Positions 45,341-62,092 of a stretch of DNA of 64,000 bases are shown here, one piece after another (within the stretch, counting starts at the first letter, position 1; each line of letters begins with the position of its first letter). The translations under genes were made by a program, and so were the position numbers. The stretch is from Patiria pectinifera (Eukaryota > Echinodermata > Asteroidea > Valvatida > Asterinidae), in assembly GCA_029964075.1 (NCBI GenBank), contig CM057138.1:5016932-5080931 (forward strand), given 5' to 3'. The notes beneath the pieces were generated by a model. It searched no databases and was not told where the DNA came from. It saw nothing but the letters and a program-made list of their open reading frames with translations.

Positions 45341-45507
45341 TACAACCTTTGTACATGGACGCTCACAAATTGTTTTCTTATAAAAAAATGTACAATATTT
45401 AACACTTTTCAAAATGGGAAATTCAAACTCTGTGATTATTTTATGAGAGAAGCGACATGAAAATGATCGGAATTCTGGCTTAAAGTTTTGTTCCACTGAT
45501 ACGCCGT

Positions 45508-50419
<4,912 letters not shown>

Positions 50420-50437
50420 GTTGTTTAGCTGTTGTCA

Positions 50438-50445
50438 TGACGTCA
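50438..50445. promoter_or_regulatory. CRE palindrome upstream of MORN5
   Basis: TGACGTCA, a full CREB/ATF site, lies 19 bases upstream of the MORN5 ATG (minus strand) and so in its 5' UTR or core promoter. Function is inferred from position only. Confidence 0.45.
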
Positions 50446-50446
50446 C

Positions 50447-51787
50447 AACTAAGTGTTTCTTGACTTCCCGCGAAGTGTTTATGGCCGGCCGGCCCGATTC
50501 AATCGTAGGATGTGAATCATACAAGTTGCCCTAAAAACGTTATAGAGGGCGCTATTTAATACGCTCGTGAAATCCCTTATTGAAAACGCTTAATAGTAAA
50601 AGGTTTTTTTTTTTTTTTTTTTTAAGAATTACGATTATCATTATCTTATCATTTTAAAAAGCTTAATCCTTTTTAAAAAGCTGCCCTTTTCAGTGAAAAT
50701 ATAAGATAAAGATTGAGAACAACTGAATTGGATCAATTTTGTGTAATTTATGTATTAAGGCGCGCAGGCTATAGGTATTTGTTTTTTATTGTCCGCAATA
50801 ATACTGATTGATAGAAAAATGGCAAATTCGACTTTTGCAAATAAAATTATTGTTTTTCTGAAGTGGCTTATTGTAAAATGGATGGGTATTTTATGTATTG
50901 CATTAATAATTAATCACCGAGTCTGCTCGTATATCATACATAATTGTGTGCATGCGGCTTTGCACGTACGGCCGGCCAGATAGATGAACGACTGTTAATT
51001 CTGAGCTCTAGTAATATGTAAAAAAAAAAAAAAGCAAAGGTTACACCTTTTTCGATGAGTTTTGTTTAGGATTTTCCTAATTACATTTGTCTTTATTGAT
51101 ACAAAGTGCCTTTTTTTCCAGTTGGTGGAATTGTTTTAAATTTTTTTTTTATAGATTTTGTGTGTGTACGAAAACAAGTGTGTGTTGAATTCAGTTTTTG
51201 CATATATTTATTCCTCATTTATTTTATAAGATTCATACACTGAGAGCACCGTTTACCCAAATCTCGTTTTTAATTACGCTTTCATCAACAAGTTTTCGGG
51301 AAGATATGGTCCCAAACCGAAAAAAACCCACCAAATGCGACATTTCATAGTTCATGTTAAAGCTAAAGACATGGTGCCCGGGGTTAACATATGTCGTTAT
51401 CACTTATTGATATTAATAAATAAAGGTACAAAAATATAGGATCATGAATATTCAAAAAAAATAATTAGCTGGCTTAACAAAATTCGAGACCTGATCGAGC
51501 GCAGAGCCCATCCAGCAAATTTGATAGCTGCCGCGCGCAGTACGTGAAGCGGTTAAGATGATTATCCATAGTATTCCCTTGGACGGGTTTAAACGCCACA
51601 GGAGATTCTGGTTTGGCAGGGTCGTTCATCCTTGAGCTGTAGTTTGTGACCTCTAGTTTATTTTTTATTGTCGGCAATAAACCTGTGCGCTGAACAAGGT
51701 ATTAGTTAAGAATCATTCCGAAAAAAAGTCGCGTACTGCCTGATACTGTTGTTGTACCATCGTTTGCAAACTTTGACTTCGGCGGCC
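50447..51787. other. Divergent intergenic region between MORN5 and cysteine-rich gene B
   Basis: Holds the likely promoters of both genes. There are long T and A runs and GGCCGGCC near 50481 and 50970. No additional gene was seen. Confidence 0.45.
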
Positions 51788-54077
51788 ATGTTTGCAGTTA
51801 TCGCTGTTGGTTGTCTCCTAACCTTCGGTCTTGCGAACGGAAACTGGACTGCCAGCAAAAACGATGCCTCCTTTGAAGACCTGGTAATTATTGGTGGAAA
51901 TTGTTCACTATTGAGGTTATAATTTCGTTTTTCATGTAGTTCATTAAAATTAAGAAGACAAAAATAAAAAAAGAATTTAGTTAATCTGAAAAAAAAGAGA
52001 ATGCTTGAAGCTGCAAAAGTCATGTCAGAATTGATTGTTATTATTTTTCGAAACTCTTGGACGGGACTTGTAAAATATGGAGGTGTCCTAAAGTACGCAA
52101 TTACCGGGCAAATAACATTGCTCGACAGTGTTTCACCCATTTTTTTTTTACAGTGAGAGGCGTATTTTATGAAGAAATTATAGAAATTTTAAAGTGAAGC
52201 ATGTTGAATATTTCTTTCAAAAAATGGAAATGAAAAGTCTGTCTATTTAATGTTTCTCTTTGTTCCAAAAGGAGTTTTTTGCGTGGAATTTAGAATGTAA
52301 CGACGCCAAAACTGTGTGCTCAAAGTGCTTCGTGGGACACCCGTACGAAGGCGCGGACGTAGTCATGCGTAAGTCTATGTTTTGTTTATCGAACCAAGTT
52401 TAAAAAATTCATTCGAAAAATGATCAGTTCCTTATGGCACAAGCAGTTGAATGGCGTACAGGGTGAGTAAAAAAAAAAGGCGAAACCCAAATGTTGGGAC
52501 CAGTGTTTTAGGGAAGTTCTGCAAGTAGCATTTTCAAAATCTAGGATATGAAAGCCCAATTCATAAGCTTTCTTTTAGTAAAAGAATCATTCAAATCACC
52601 CATGTACTTTTCAAGTTCTGGAATTTTAAACACAACCACAGTTTTAAGGTTCAGTCCACGGATCACAAAAAAAGAGTGTTCTTTCAGCAAAACGAAAACA
52701 AATCACATAAGGATGTGTGTGAATTGTTTCGTTTTGCTGAAAGAACGCACACCTTTTTTTGGATTCCTGGACAGAACCTTCAAACGGTGATTTTTTTTTT
52801 TTTTTTTTTTAAATTCCGTAACTTGAAAAGTACATAAGTGATTTGAATGATTCTTGTACTAATAGAAAGCTTATGAATTGGGCTTTCATGCATTTCCTAG
52901 ATTTTGAAAGTGCTACATGCAGAATTTCCCTAAAACAACGGTCCCAGCATTTGGGTGTCGTTGTTTTTTTACTCACCCTGTATAGCTATAAGTAGAGATT
53001 GCGTTTACACCATAGTTGTTACGAAGTGTTGGCTCTGAATAGAGCCGGTTGTAAGAGTAAGGTCTCGACGTTTCAAACATGATACTCTAATCGTCTTCTG
53101 TCGTATACTTATAATATAAGCATTTTTGAAAACATTTTGCTGCTGTCTTCAGATACATTCGAATACACGAAGGACCCGTACAAGTTTCAGTTCACAACAC
53201 AACCCGCAAATCAAGACACGAAGGCTTCTTTCGTCCAAAGTAAGTTTTTCCTATGTAGCAACCGTACCTCAAGGATATAACAGAAAACACTTGATTTTTC
53301 AAAATGTCGATTCCCTTGTCTCTTCCGAGCGAAATTTAAGGATAATGTCCTGTAACAAATACATTTGCTTGTTTGTTTTTGCAGGCTACAGTTTTTAAAA
53401 GTGGTTTTAAATAGCGCATTCCAGTTAAGAAATTGAGCACACTATATTCAGAACGAATTAGCGTCCAGCTCTTAATTCAAATTAACTTAATTGAAATTAA
53501 TAATTAATTGATAACTTGTCATGGGCCGATTTTTTTCGTGCGATGTCTCATTGGAAAGCTCATAACTAATGTAAGGCTAGAAAATTAACAATTCCATTTG
53601 AAAATCCGTCTTTCAATATGCCAGACCAAAAAAGCATGCATACACCAACTTTGAATGTTATGGACGGATTTTCATGATATTTTTTTCAGGGGTGGTTCTT
53701 TGTACAAGTACAAATCGTCCAGTGGATATGCGAGTATTGGTACTGACAATATGGCGGTGAATTTTTCAGCCTTGGCGGAGGTTTGCGCTCTCTGAGTGCT
53801 TTCTAGTTGCTAATACATGTATATCTAAGCGCATCGTACAAAAATATCCGATATTTCAGATGATGCGTTGGAGAAGTTTCACTATTGCAGCGAAATCAAC
53901 AACTCGGCCGCCGACATCTCCCGCGGTTGGACTTGGACCCTGTGCCTCGAGAACGACTTCACCGGTCTGACCGTGCCTCCGGACTGCCCCTCGCCCGTGG
54001 CCGTGTCCAGGTTGGTCGGCCACATGAACGATGCCAAACTCGCCGGCCAACAAATCCTGTACTGCTTGCCTTATTAA
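51788..54077 (+). CDS. Secreted seven-cysteine protein B (unrecognised family)
   Basis: Exons 51788-51883, 52272-52368, 53153-53239 and 53860-54077 join in phases 0, 1, 1 and encode 165 residues. A signal peptide, MFAVIAVGCLLTFGLANG, is followed by a mature chain with seven cysteines (LEC, TVC, SKC, HYC, WTWTLC, PDC, LYC), spaced as in gene A at 7658-11638. Shared features include the exon 3 start TFEYTKDPYKF (TFEVTKKPNKY in A), the WTW motif, FTGLTVPPDC (TSSGLTIPEEC in A), and GQQILYC (GQQVLFC in A). AATAAA follows the stop by four bases. It is predicted to be extracellular. I recognise no domain and propose no function. The two genes face away from each other across the SKI2-MORN5 block. 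Confidence 0.85.
52459..52980. mobile_element. Long-TIR mariner-like MITE, copy 2
   Basis: CAGGGTGAGT at the left, ACTCACCCTG at the right, TA on both sides (52457-52458 and 52981-52982). Arms of about 200 bp share CTAGGATATGAAAGCCC. Same family as 34731. It lies in intron 2 of gene B. Confidence 0.85.
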
Positions 54078-54080
54078 AGG

Positions 54081-54086
54081 AATAAA
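54081..54086 (+). terminator. Poly(A) signal of cysteine-rich gene B
   Basis: AATAAA begins four bases after the TAA stop, implying a very short 3' UTR. Confidence 0.55.
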
Positions 54087-54089
54087 CAT

Positions 54090-55594
54090 GGAAATCTTGA
54101 TAATTCAAACCTCAAGGGAATAGGTTCCAAATTTGACTGAAGCAGAGTTTTGAGTGAAGCAGGGTTGTATATCATTGTTATACTACTGAAGGCAATGGAT
54201 TCTTTGTTTTGACTAAACAGTCGTTTTGAGTTATCAGAGTTGGACTTAGCGAGATTTCACTGTAATTACGAGATTTTTCTCTTATTCCCAATTTAAAAAT
54301 AGCTCAAAATCTTAAAAAGTATGGTGCATGACCGCTTACTCTTATTATGTTTAAGCTGAGTGTATTCAGAGAAGCACACGCACAGTTTTCTATTGTCAGT
54401 GCACTTGAAAACATATGCCAGCAGGCACATTTTTTTAGTGCCTTGAATGATTGTTTTCTCCCGAGCGATACTATTTCAGGGGTCATAGTATTCACAGGTT
54501 ATTTGGTATATAAACATACATGTCCTTTCGTCACTCGGAGTCTGAGCAAGTTTTTTTTCTACGGCGTTTAGGCCGGGTATAAGCTGAGTTATTGTCAGGG
54601 GATTTAAGCGGTATTGAGATTTTTGAAATTATGTCATTGCAGGACCTGATTTTCTTATGGGGACCGTTATTTGAGAAGTTTAAAAGATACAGGATATTTG
54701 GGACCGATTTGGGAATTTTAAGTTTTTTTTCTGGATTTTTGGAGTTTGGAACTTTGATTTTTGGAAATCCGGAGAATTGTCAGACAGTTTAGGATGGTCT
54801 TTCTCTGTCTTAAAGCACAGACTATTACATATGGCGTACATAAAACCAAACTTACTACTGTTTTGCTGTCTTGTTTATTCCCAAATTCACTTTAATACTT
54901 ATGACAGAAATCAAGACTCTGTTAACCGTTTTTACTTTCATTGAGGTGATTGCTCCATGTTCCGACATCTTATATGTTCCAACAACCTGCACATATAAGA
55001 TTGTGTTACTCCCAGTTAAGGTTAAGGTTTGGGTTAGGGGTAGGGATAGGAATAGGAATATGTGCAGTCGGAACATATGGGGTGTTGGAACATAGGTGTG
55101 TCGGAACATAGGTGTGTAACCATCATTGAAATATTAACACAGCAAACCATTCAATCGAATGAATATCTAGAAGTCTAAGCAAACTTATTTTAAAAATTCT
55201 CATTTTTTTGTTAAGTCTATATGATCTTTAAACGTATATTCTAGCAGAAAAAAAACACTAACAGAAGCAAGCATTTCAAGGAATGAGCACGCAAAATGAG
55301 TCTCATAATCATACACAGTAACTATGGAAACGAGGTTATATGCTAACATTAATTTGAGCAAAATCTAACAAGGCGCTATAACATTATTGAAATGAACTGA
55401 ACAGACACGTAAATGTGCATGTAATATAAGACAAAGGAATTTAAATATCTTGAAAATGCGAACTAGAATTTTAATGCTGATTTTGGAAAATTGGAAGTTT
55501 GAAATAAGTCTCACACGATGCTAGATGCACTAGGGTGACCATCAACCCGTATTTACATATCAAAGTTTAGAATCTTTCCAGTGTAATTGTCATG
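54090..55594. other. Intergenic between convergent gene B and the SDR gene
   Basis: No gene was seen. A short stretch with repeated TCGGAACATA and ATGTTCCAAC words lies at about 54955-55110. Confidence 0.4.
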
Positions 55595-55600
55595 TTTATT
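55595..55600 (-). terminator. Possible poly(A) signal of the SDR gene
   Basis: TTTATT on the plus strand is AATAAA on the minus strand, about 390 bases past the SDR stop. Confidence 0.35.
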
Positions 55601-55989
55601 ACAATGCTTATCTCGAATTAACGGTGTTCCCGAAAAGACAAAATGCTGGATATGGTCATTTCACAATTTGTAATGTCTTGATTAGTATCAATTTTACAGA
55701 ATAATAATATATACGCAGGTTTACCCACCACTCTTGAGCACTGCCATCATTCAACGCTCCCCTCATAAAATAGTTAGTCATACATGTCTTTCCCCCATAT
55801 AATGACAATAGAAGATTCCTTAACTCCTCCCCAAACAATGTTCATCCCAATGAAATACCACTTTAAATCAATAAGCGTAAAAAACATAAGCCACTTTAAT
55901 TTGCTGTTAATTTGCCCAATTAAGTTGGGCCACCATCGCCATTTGGGCCATTTTTGCCGACAGTTTGCCGTGATGCATCAAACAGCCGT

Positions 55990-58900
55990 CTACAGGTTCT
56001 TGACCACGGTCGAGGCACGGTACTTCCGCCGGAAGTCATCCGTATCGTCGGCAGCGAAGATGGGCCCCAGCTCGCCATGCACGTACAGCGTCTCGTCGTG
56101 GCGGTCCTGATCCACCAACTTCATCAGCGCGTCGGCTACTACGGAGGCCCTGCAAGATAAGAACGTTGGTAATAATCTTTTAGGACCCCGTTCCTAAACT
56201 ACAACAACTGACTAAAGGTCACTCAAAATTGACAAAAAAATGACATTCTGATGTTACTTGACACATCTGAACAGCTGGTATTGTTATACCTCTGTCTTGA
56301 ATACTGTATTTTCATTTGCCTGGAACGATCACGTGTTAAGTCCCACAGGGAGTGTGTCTTGACTTTGTTCGTACGACAGTGTTGTAGTCGAGTCACCAAC
56401 GTCGAGTCCGAGTCCCGAGTCACAAGCCTCGAGTCCAAGTCCGAGTCCCAAATCACAAGCATCAAGTCCGAGTCTCGAGTCACAAGCCTCAAGTCCGAGT
56501 CTCGAGTCACAATCCTCGAGTCCGAGTCTCGAGTCACAAGCCTGGAGTCCGAGTCTCAAGTCCCAGTGTCGAGTCACAAGCCTCTAGTCTGAGTCTGAGT
56601 CTCGAGTCGCAAGCCTCGAGTCCGAGTCTCGAGTCACAAGCCTCAAGTCCGAGTCTCGAGTCACTTGTTCTTAGTTGTTCACCAAACTAATCAATTTTTT
56701 TAAATTATTGTTTTATCATCCATTCGGCATTTCAAGTAAATCCCACTGTATAGTTTACCTTGTGTGTATACATGTTGTTTAGACCCAAAATGTGTTTTCC
56801 TTTTAATTCCTGTCTCTCAAAAATCCTCATCCATCCCTTCCCTCCATGTTTTATCATCCAAACATTATTCCTCAATGATCCTTTCCCATCCCTACGTTAG
56901 GTTTTTTTCTTTTGACGAAAATACGTGACCGTCGAGTCACGAGTCACCAAGCTCGAGTCCGAGTCATCATGGTCGAGTCCGAGTCCGAGTCATTTTCCAA
57001 TGTGACGGCGAGTCGAGTCCGAGTCATGAAATATGTGACTCGAGTCCGACTCGAATCCGAGTCCTGGACTCGAGTTCTACAACACTGGCGTACGGTATAC
57101 GGTGTGGAAACGCTTGTATCGTTGATACCCACGCTATTTTCACCATGTTGTTACACGTGAGTGGGAGCAGCGAACTAGCAGACGATCATGCTGTTTCGAG
57201 CACGCTACATGTATGCGAGTTGACGTTCGGATTAGTGTCATGATTGCTGTGTTTACTGCTATCGACTGTATCCTCAAATTTGAGACTAAAGCCGTTCCTT
57301 TACTCGTTACATTGAGACCTAAAGAAAAATTGAATTAAAAAGGGAAACCTGTATATGGATGACACAAAGAAATCTTTGGAAACATAAGAATCGAGCCGAA
57401 ATACCCCACACTTGACTCGAAACCTTATCAATCGGCGGAAAATTTCAAACCTAAGACCTTATACGTGAGACACTCGGCATGCAGTATTCTCCGCTCATCA
57501 ATAGTTCCCACGGAGTTGCACTTCGGTTTGGAATTCCAAACTCACGATGGGGTGTTTTTGGGGGTATGACTATAGTATACAATCTTACGGTTTTGTCTTG
57601 AGCTTGGTCAGGGTGATCGTGGCATGTTGCTTTACTTTCTCTTCGGCCAGTACGGCCGTGGACATCTCATCACCCTCCATTGGACACGGGCAGAACACGT
57701 TCACGCGGATATGTCGGTCCTTGGCGACCGGGTCGTATTTCTGGGAAGACAAAAAAGGAGCTTATTATAGATGTTAGCTCGAGGATGCGTGGAGAAGTGG
57801 ACAGTCAGTGCAGCCTATAGGAGCATGAAGGAGCCTTCAAGGGTGGTCAATGAAAATGATACAAGAAAATGCATTATGAAAAGTAGAGATTGAAACTCGC
57901 GATCCACTTGACATCTTTCCCCGGAAAGTTAAAATATTTACTCTTACCGCTACGGTCTTTGTGTACGCAAGCACAGCAGCCTTGCATGCGCTGATGATGG
58001 GCAAGTATGGAGCCAGTGTCATAGCTGTAAATAAAAACAACATCAGCATTACAAGTCGAGCCAATAATTTATGCATGCTTAGTTTTAGACCAGTTTCACC
58101 CGATCTGACCTTAGGATTGCCCTTGGACGATAACGTCAATCCATTGTGCTGGGATTAGGTTTAGATAATCGGATACCACATATTGTAGATTTCTATTTTG
58201 GTATGATTTGGGAATTTGACACAGTTTTGTGACACTCCCACAGTGGTTTCAGTAACTACTACTCTAGGGCTTCATCATCGTTAAAGTAAACTGCATATAA
58301 ACTGTAGGCCTACCTGCAACTGACGTGACGTTGACAAGAAGCCCATGAGGCTCCAGGTATTCGAGCGCCAATCGGGTACCGTGGATCACACCATGCTGAA
58401 AAAAAATGTGAACAAAGAAAATGGGTTCAAAGAGGCTCATTTAGGATAAAACGCGAAAATAACCTGATCCAGGTTATAATATGTTATTGAATTAGAAACA
58501 TGAGATAAGCAGATTTAAGTGACTGATTTGGGTTTGTTGTTATTTCAAAATATTAAAGGCTCCACAACCGCTAATGGTAGGAATCCCACCCTATAGATTT
58601 TAACAACTTTTACGAACAAAAAAAGTGAGGGCACTTTCCAAAAAATTACCCATCTCCTAGGCCCTGAAACACAAACCCCGATACGCTACAGCATTTGGAA
58701 ACCCAACCACAACCTTCATCACAACACTCACCACAACCCTCACCACAACCTGCAAACCTCACCACAACAGTCACCACAATCATTACCACAACCATTACCA
58801 CAACCCTCACTATGACAATTACAACAACCCTCTCTATACAACCCCAACCACAGCCCTCACCACGTCTCTCACCACTTCCCTCACCACAACCCTCACCAAA

Positions 58901-59828
58901 ACCTTCATCACTAATATCACCACAACCCTCACTATGACAATCACAACAACCCTCTCTACAAACCCAACCCTAACCACAGTCCTCACCACGTCTCTCACCA
59001 CTTGCCTCACCACAATCCTTACCAAAATCTTTATCACTAGTATCACCAAAACCGTCACCACAACCCTCACTATGACAATCACAACAACCCTCTCAACAAC
59101 CCCAACTGCAACCCCAACACACCCCGAGTCACCACGTCTTTCACCACTTCCCTCACCACAACCCTCACTACACCCCCTCACCAAAACCTCACTAATATCA
59201 TCACAACCCCAACCACAACCAGAACTACAACCCAACTCTCACCACATCCTCACTACGAACCATCACCCTAACCCTCACCACCACCACCATAATCACCACC
59301 ATCACCACCCCACACACCGTCACCCTGAATTCACCTACCAGTGAGACCTCTATCGTGTTCACCCATTCGATCTCGTCCCAGGCCGAGCCACAGTTGCAGA
59401 CCACGTCTATCCGTTCGTACTTGGCCTTGGCTTCCTCGAACCCGGCCTTGATGCTCTCCTGCTTGGTGATGTCGCAGTTGTACAACATCACTCGCTCCTC
59501 GCCGTACTTCTCGGCCAATTCTTTGTTGGTCTGGTTTGCCCTCTCGGAACCCAGGAAAACCACGCCCTAGTTTACCAAATATGAAAAAAAGTGCACAAAA
59601 TATGTTCCTTAGAATAATTCACTTCAGGGCCCCTTTAAAATGGATCACCGTAAAACAAACTCTAGCAGCAAAAACGACAAGAACACTCAAAAAAAGTTTA
59701 ATGATTTTTTTTTTTGAAATTAGACAAACCTTCGCTCCTTTGTCCAGTAATATCGTGCCGAATGCAGGCCCGAGCAACCCTTCGCTGCCTGTCAACAAAG
59801 CCACTTTGTTCTTCAAATAGATTGCCAT
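55990..59828 (-). CDS. HPGD-like short-chain dehydrogenase, probable pseudoenzyme
   Basis: Six minus-strand exons: 59730-59828, 59339-59566, 58314-58395, 57948-58024, 57589-57740 and 55990-56149. They encode 265 residues; 15-hydroxyprostaglandin dehydrogenase has 266. The start MAIYLKNKVALLTGSEGLLG corresponds to the Rossmann NAD(P)-binding loop. The usual TGxxxGxG is TGSEGLLG, with Leu18 where Gly is expected. The NNAG motif reads CNCG (90-93). The catalytic Ser is kept (S134 in NVTSVA) and so is Lys (K151), but the catalytic Tyr of YxxxK is Ile147 (PIISACK). The Ser-to-Tyr spacing of 13 residues matches HPGD. Splice sites, phases and the full-length frame are intact, so this is an expressed-looking gene that probably cannot do standard SDR chemistry. 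Substrate and role are unknown. Confidence 0.85.
56385..56670 (+). repeat. CGAGTCCGAGTCTCGAGTCA minisatellite (SDR intron 5)
   Basis: Tandem copies of about 27 bp made of GAGTCCGAGTCTCGAGTCAC plus AAGCCTC. A second block lies at about 56930-57085 in the same intron. Confidence 0.9.
56930..57085 (+). repeat. GAGTC minisatellite, second block (SDR intron 5)
   Basis: GAGTCCGAGTCAT and GTCGAGTCCGAGTC units related to 56385-56670, separated from it by about 260 bp of unique sequence. Confidence 0.85.
58700..59330 (+). repeat. CCACAACCCTCA minisatellite (SDR intron 2)
   Basis: Tandem CACCACAACCCTCACCACAA units with a higher-order unit of about 120-130 bp (CTATGACAATCACAACAACC recurs near 58812, 58932 and 59070). 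It ends at the exon 2 boundary and keeps Thr/Pro/His-rich frames open. Confidence 0.9.
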
Positions 59829-61720
59829 GGTTACGACGAAAGAAAAACTGTCTTAAAAATCCAACCGACGAAAAAAAGGGTGGGCTGTTTCTTCAATTCA
59901 AGATGGAGACGGCAGGGTGGATTTTTTTTGTTACAGTCACAGCACGGGCGAACTTTTTTTCTTTTTCTTTTTCTTTTCAAGATATCGCCGTATCAATAGT
60001 GTACCCTGGACCTTCGCTGTTAGTTTTGCAATCAAAAAGTGTAACAAAGAAGCAGATTTATATACAATTAAATCTGTGTTTGCACGAATATAGCGGAGTA
60101 GTCTTTGCTCAAGACTGGATTTGTCATTTTTATTTCCCTAGTACAGCCAATCCCTGACAAACGCGGTAAAGCTGCCGCAGCAGAGCATGCTATCAACAAG
60201 ATGAGTTAAATTTAGTCTGGGGAAGTCTGGCAGTGCTACCCTGAAAATTTTGAGCATACGCACGGACGTATTATCAAGCTAACGGCAGGGACCGGCTATA
60301 TTAAAAGAACTAAACCCAGGCTTGGATTAAGACTAGTAGCGGAGCAAAGTCTTTCGACTTTTTTTTGGCTTATCGATAAATGGGACAAAAATCAGGAATC
60401 TGACCTGGCCTATTGCACTTCGCTTTGGGAGCGTTGATTCCCGTGGCCACATTACACACGGGCCTGTACATGTATACTTGTAGACATGATGAACTTTGAA
60501 TGGTATTCATAACCAAATCAGTGTGATAGCTAATTGGTAAATTTGTTATAATAGATGGTGTTGTATAAGCTGTCGGTGTAAAAGCTGTCAAACGTTCAGT
60601 GGCGGATGCAGGATTTTCAGGGGGGTGGTGGTTTTGAATGGGAGGTGGGGGGGGGGGGCGGGGTTACTGCCAATGCAAATGTGCCATGAGCGATGGGCCC
60701 TTTCCTGTTTAAATTAATAAATACAGTACCAAAACAAAACAGGCTAACGTATTCCTGTCAGCATGATTTCGGTAATATTAGAGTCCTTATATATATAGTT
60801 GTCCGTGACTGCAAACCTATACGAAAGGATAGTCCATAGCCTGGCCCCGCTTTGAAATTGGGCAGAACTTCGACCCAATTTGTGAGTTTTTGCATATTTT
60901 CCGAAATCTGAAAATAGTTGCCCAAACTATTTGGTAATAATAATAATAATGGAGTCTTATATAGCGCACGTATCTACCAACAATTAGTACTCAAGGCGCT
61001 GGATTATATGTCATTTTAAAGAAGGTGAAATAAAATATGATGAAAGATGAGACCCATTATGTAGCACCTTATAATGGTTTAAAAGGTGCCTGCACGGCAC
61101 ACATTGCAGCCACTGCCAGAAACACCGGGGCAATCTCTTTTAGATAAGTTACTGGTTTTAACGTGCATTACACAACACACACAACCTACGGGACCTACGG
61201 CCATCCCCGAAGGACGAAGCAATAATGGTAAAGTGCCTTGCTCAAGAGCACAAGCACCATGTTCGCACGGTATTTGGTGCAGATCTCTTCGGTCTAACCC
61301 CCCCCCCCCCTCGCCACCGGCCGCCCCGCCCCATTTACAATTATCTTGAAGGGGTTTCGCGATCGCCCCAAACATATTTTTGAGGTTAGGCCTACTACAT
61401 TTTTGTTTTCGTCCGTTTTTTGGCAAAGGTATTGGATGTCAATCATGATTTGTTTATTCTGATCATAATAAAAGGGGCACAAATTGCCCCATTGGCGTGA
61501 ACTCTAATGAGACACTAATGAAACAGCCGTTGGCACTGTGTAATCGAACAAACAAAAACAAAAATGTCAAAATAAAGGTAGGATTATACTAGGAAATCAT
61601 TTGACAAATGAAAGTCTCGTCCCGTGCTTTCTCTTGAGCACAGGAATGTGGGCCGCAACAATCCCTTGATAAAATGATTCACTGTGTTCTGACTAAAATA
61701 ATTATGCAACTGTTTTATGC
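59829..61720. other. Intergenic between the divergent SDR and laminin-EGF genes
   Basis: Contains the likely SDR promoter. A hAT-end-like GGCGGATGCAGGA lies near 60602. A dispersed repeat at about 60935-61300 starts with a TAA microsatellite and includes GTAAAGTGCCTTGCTCAAG, a word common in dispersed animal repeats. No gene was seen. Confidence 0.45.
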
Positions 61721-61728
61721 CCCGGAAG

Positions 61729-61743
61729 CGGAAGTGACGTCAC
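61729..61743. promoter_or_regulatory. ETS/CRE composite upstream of the laminin-EGF gene
   Basis: GCGGAAGTGACGTCACC contains an ETS core (CGGAAG) directly joined to TGACGTCA, a known composite core-promoter motif. It lies about 350 bp upstream of the ATG at 62093. Confidence 0.45.
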
Positions 61744-62092
61744 CACATTGGCATCAGCAAAAAAAAAATCTGCAGCTGGTCAAGTGTCGTTCCCTCATAG
61801 TGCGCAATCAACGCGGCGATATTTTCATTGTAAAATCTTAATTTATGACACTTGGAGAAACATTTTAACAGAAGGTGTTTGTCTTTGTCTTCATATCTCC
61901 AAGTATTGATTGAAAATGTAATAGTTATCGTCCTGAATAAAGCCAGGAAGTCAGCAACCAAGTCAATTTACACGCACGAGTGGTGAATTGTTTTTCAGCG
62001 GACGCGCACGCGTTGCTCGGCCGTGAGAGACGGGTAGTGGAAGACGAGTCGGTGCGGTCTCTATCTCTGTGAGTCGCGGACTATCGTGAGCA

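Noticed and set aside
58695..59344. Thr/Pro/His-rich plus-strand frames and a Val-rich minus-strand frame
   Set aside because: Translation of the CCACAACCCTCA minisatellite in SDR intron 2.
59822..59836. RFX X-box (GTAACCATGGCAAT) over the SDR start codon
   Set aside because: One half-site is imperfect and it overlaps the ATG context, so chance is a sufficient explanation.
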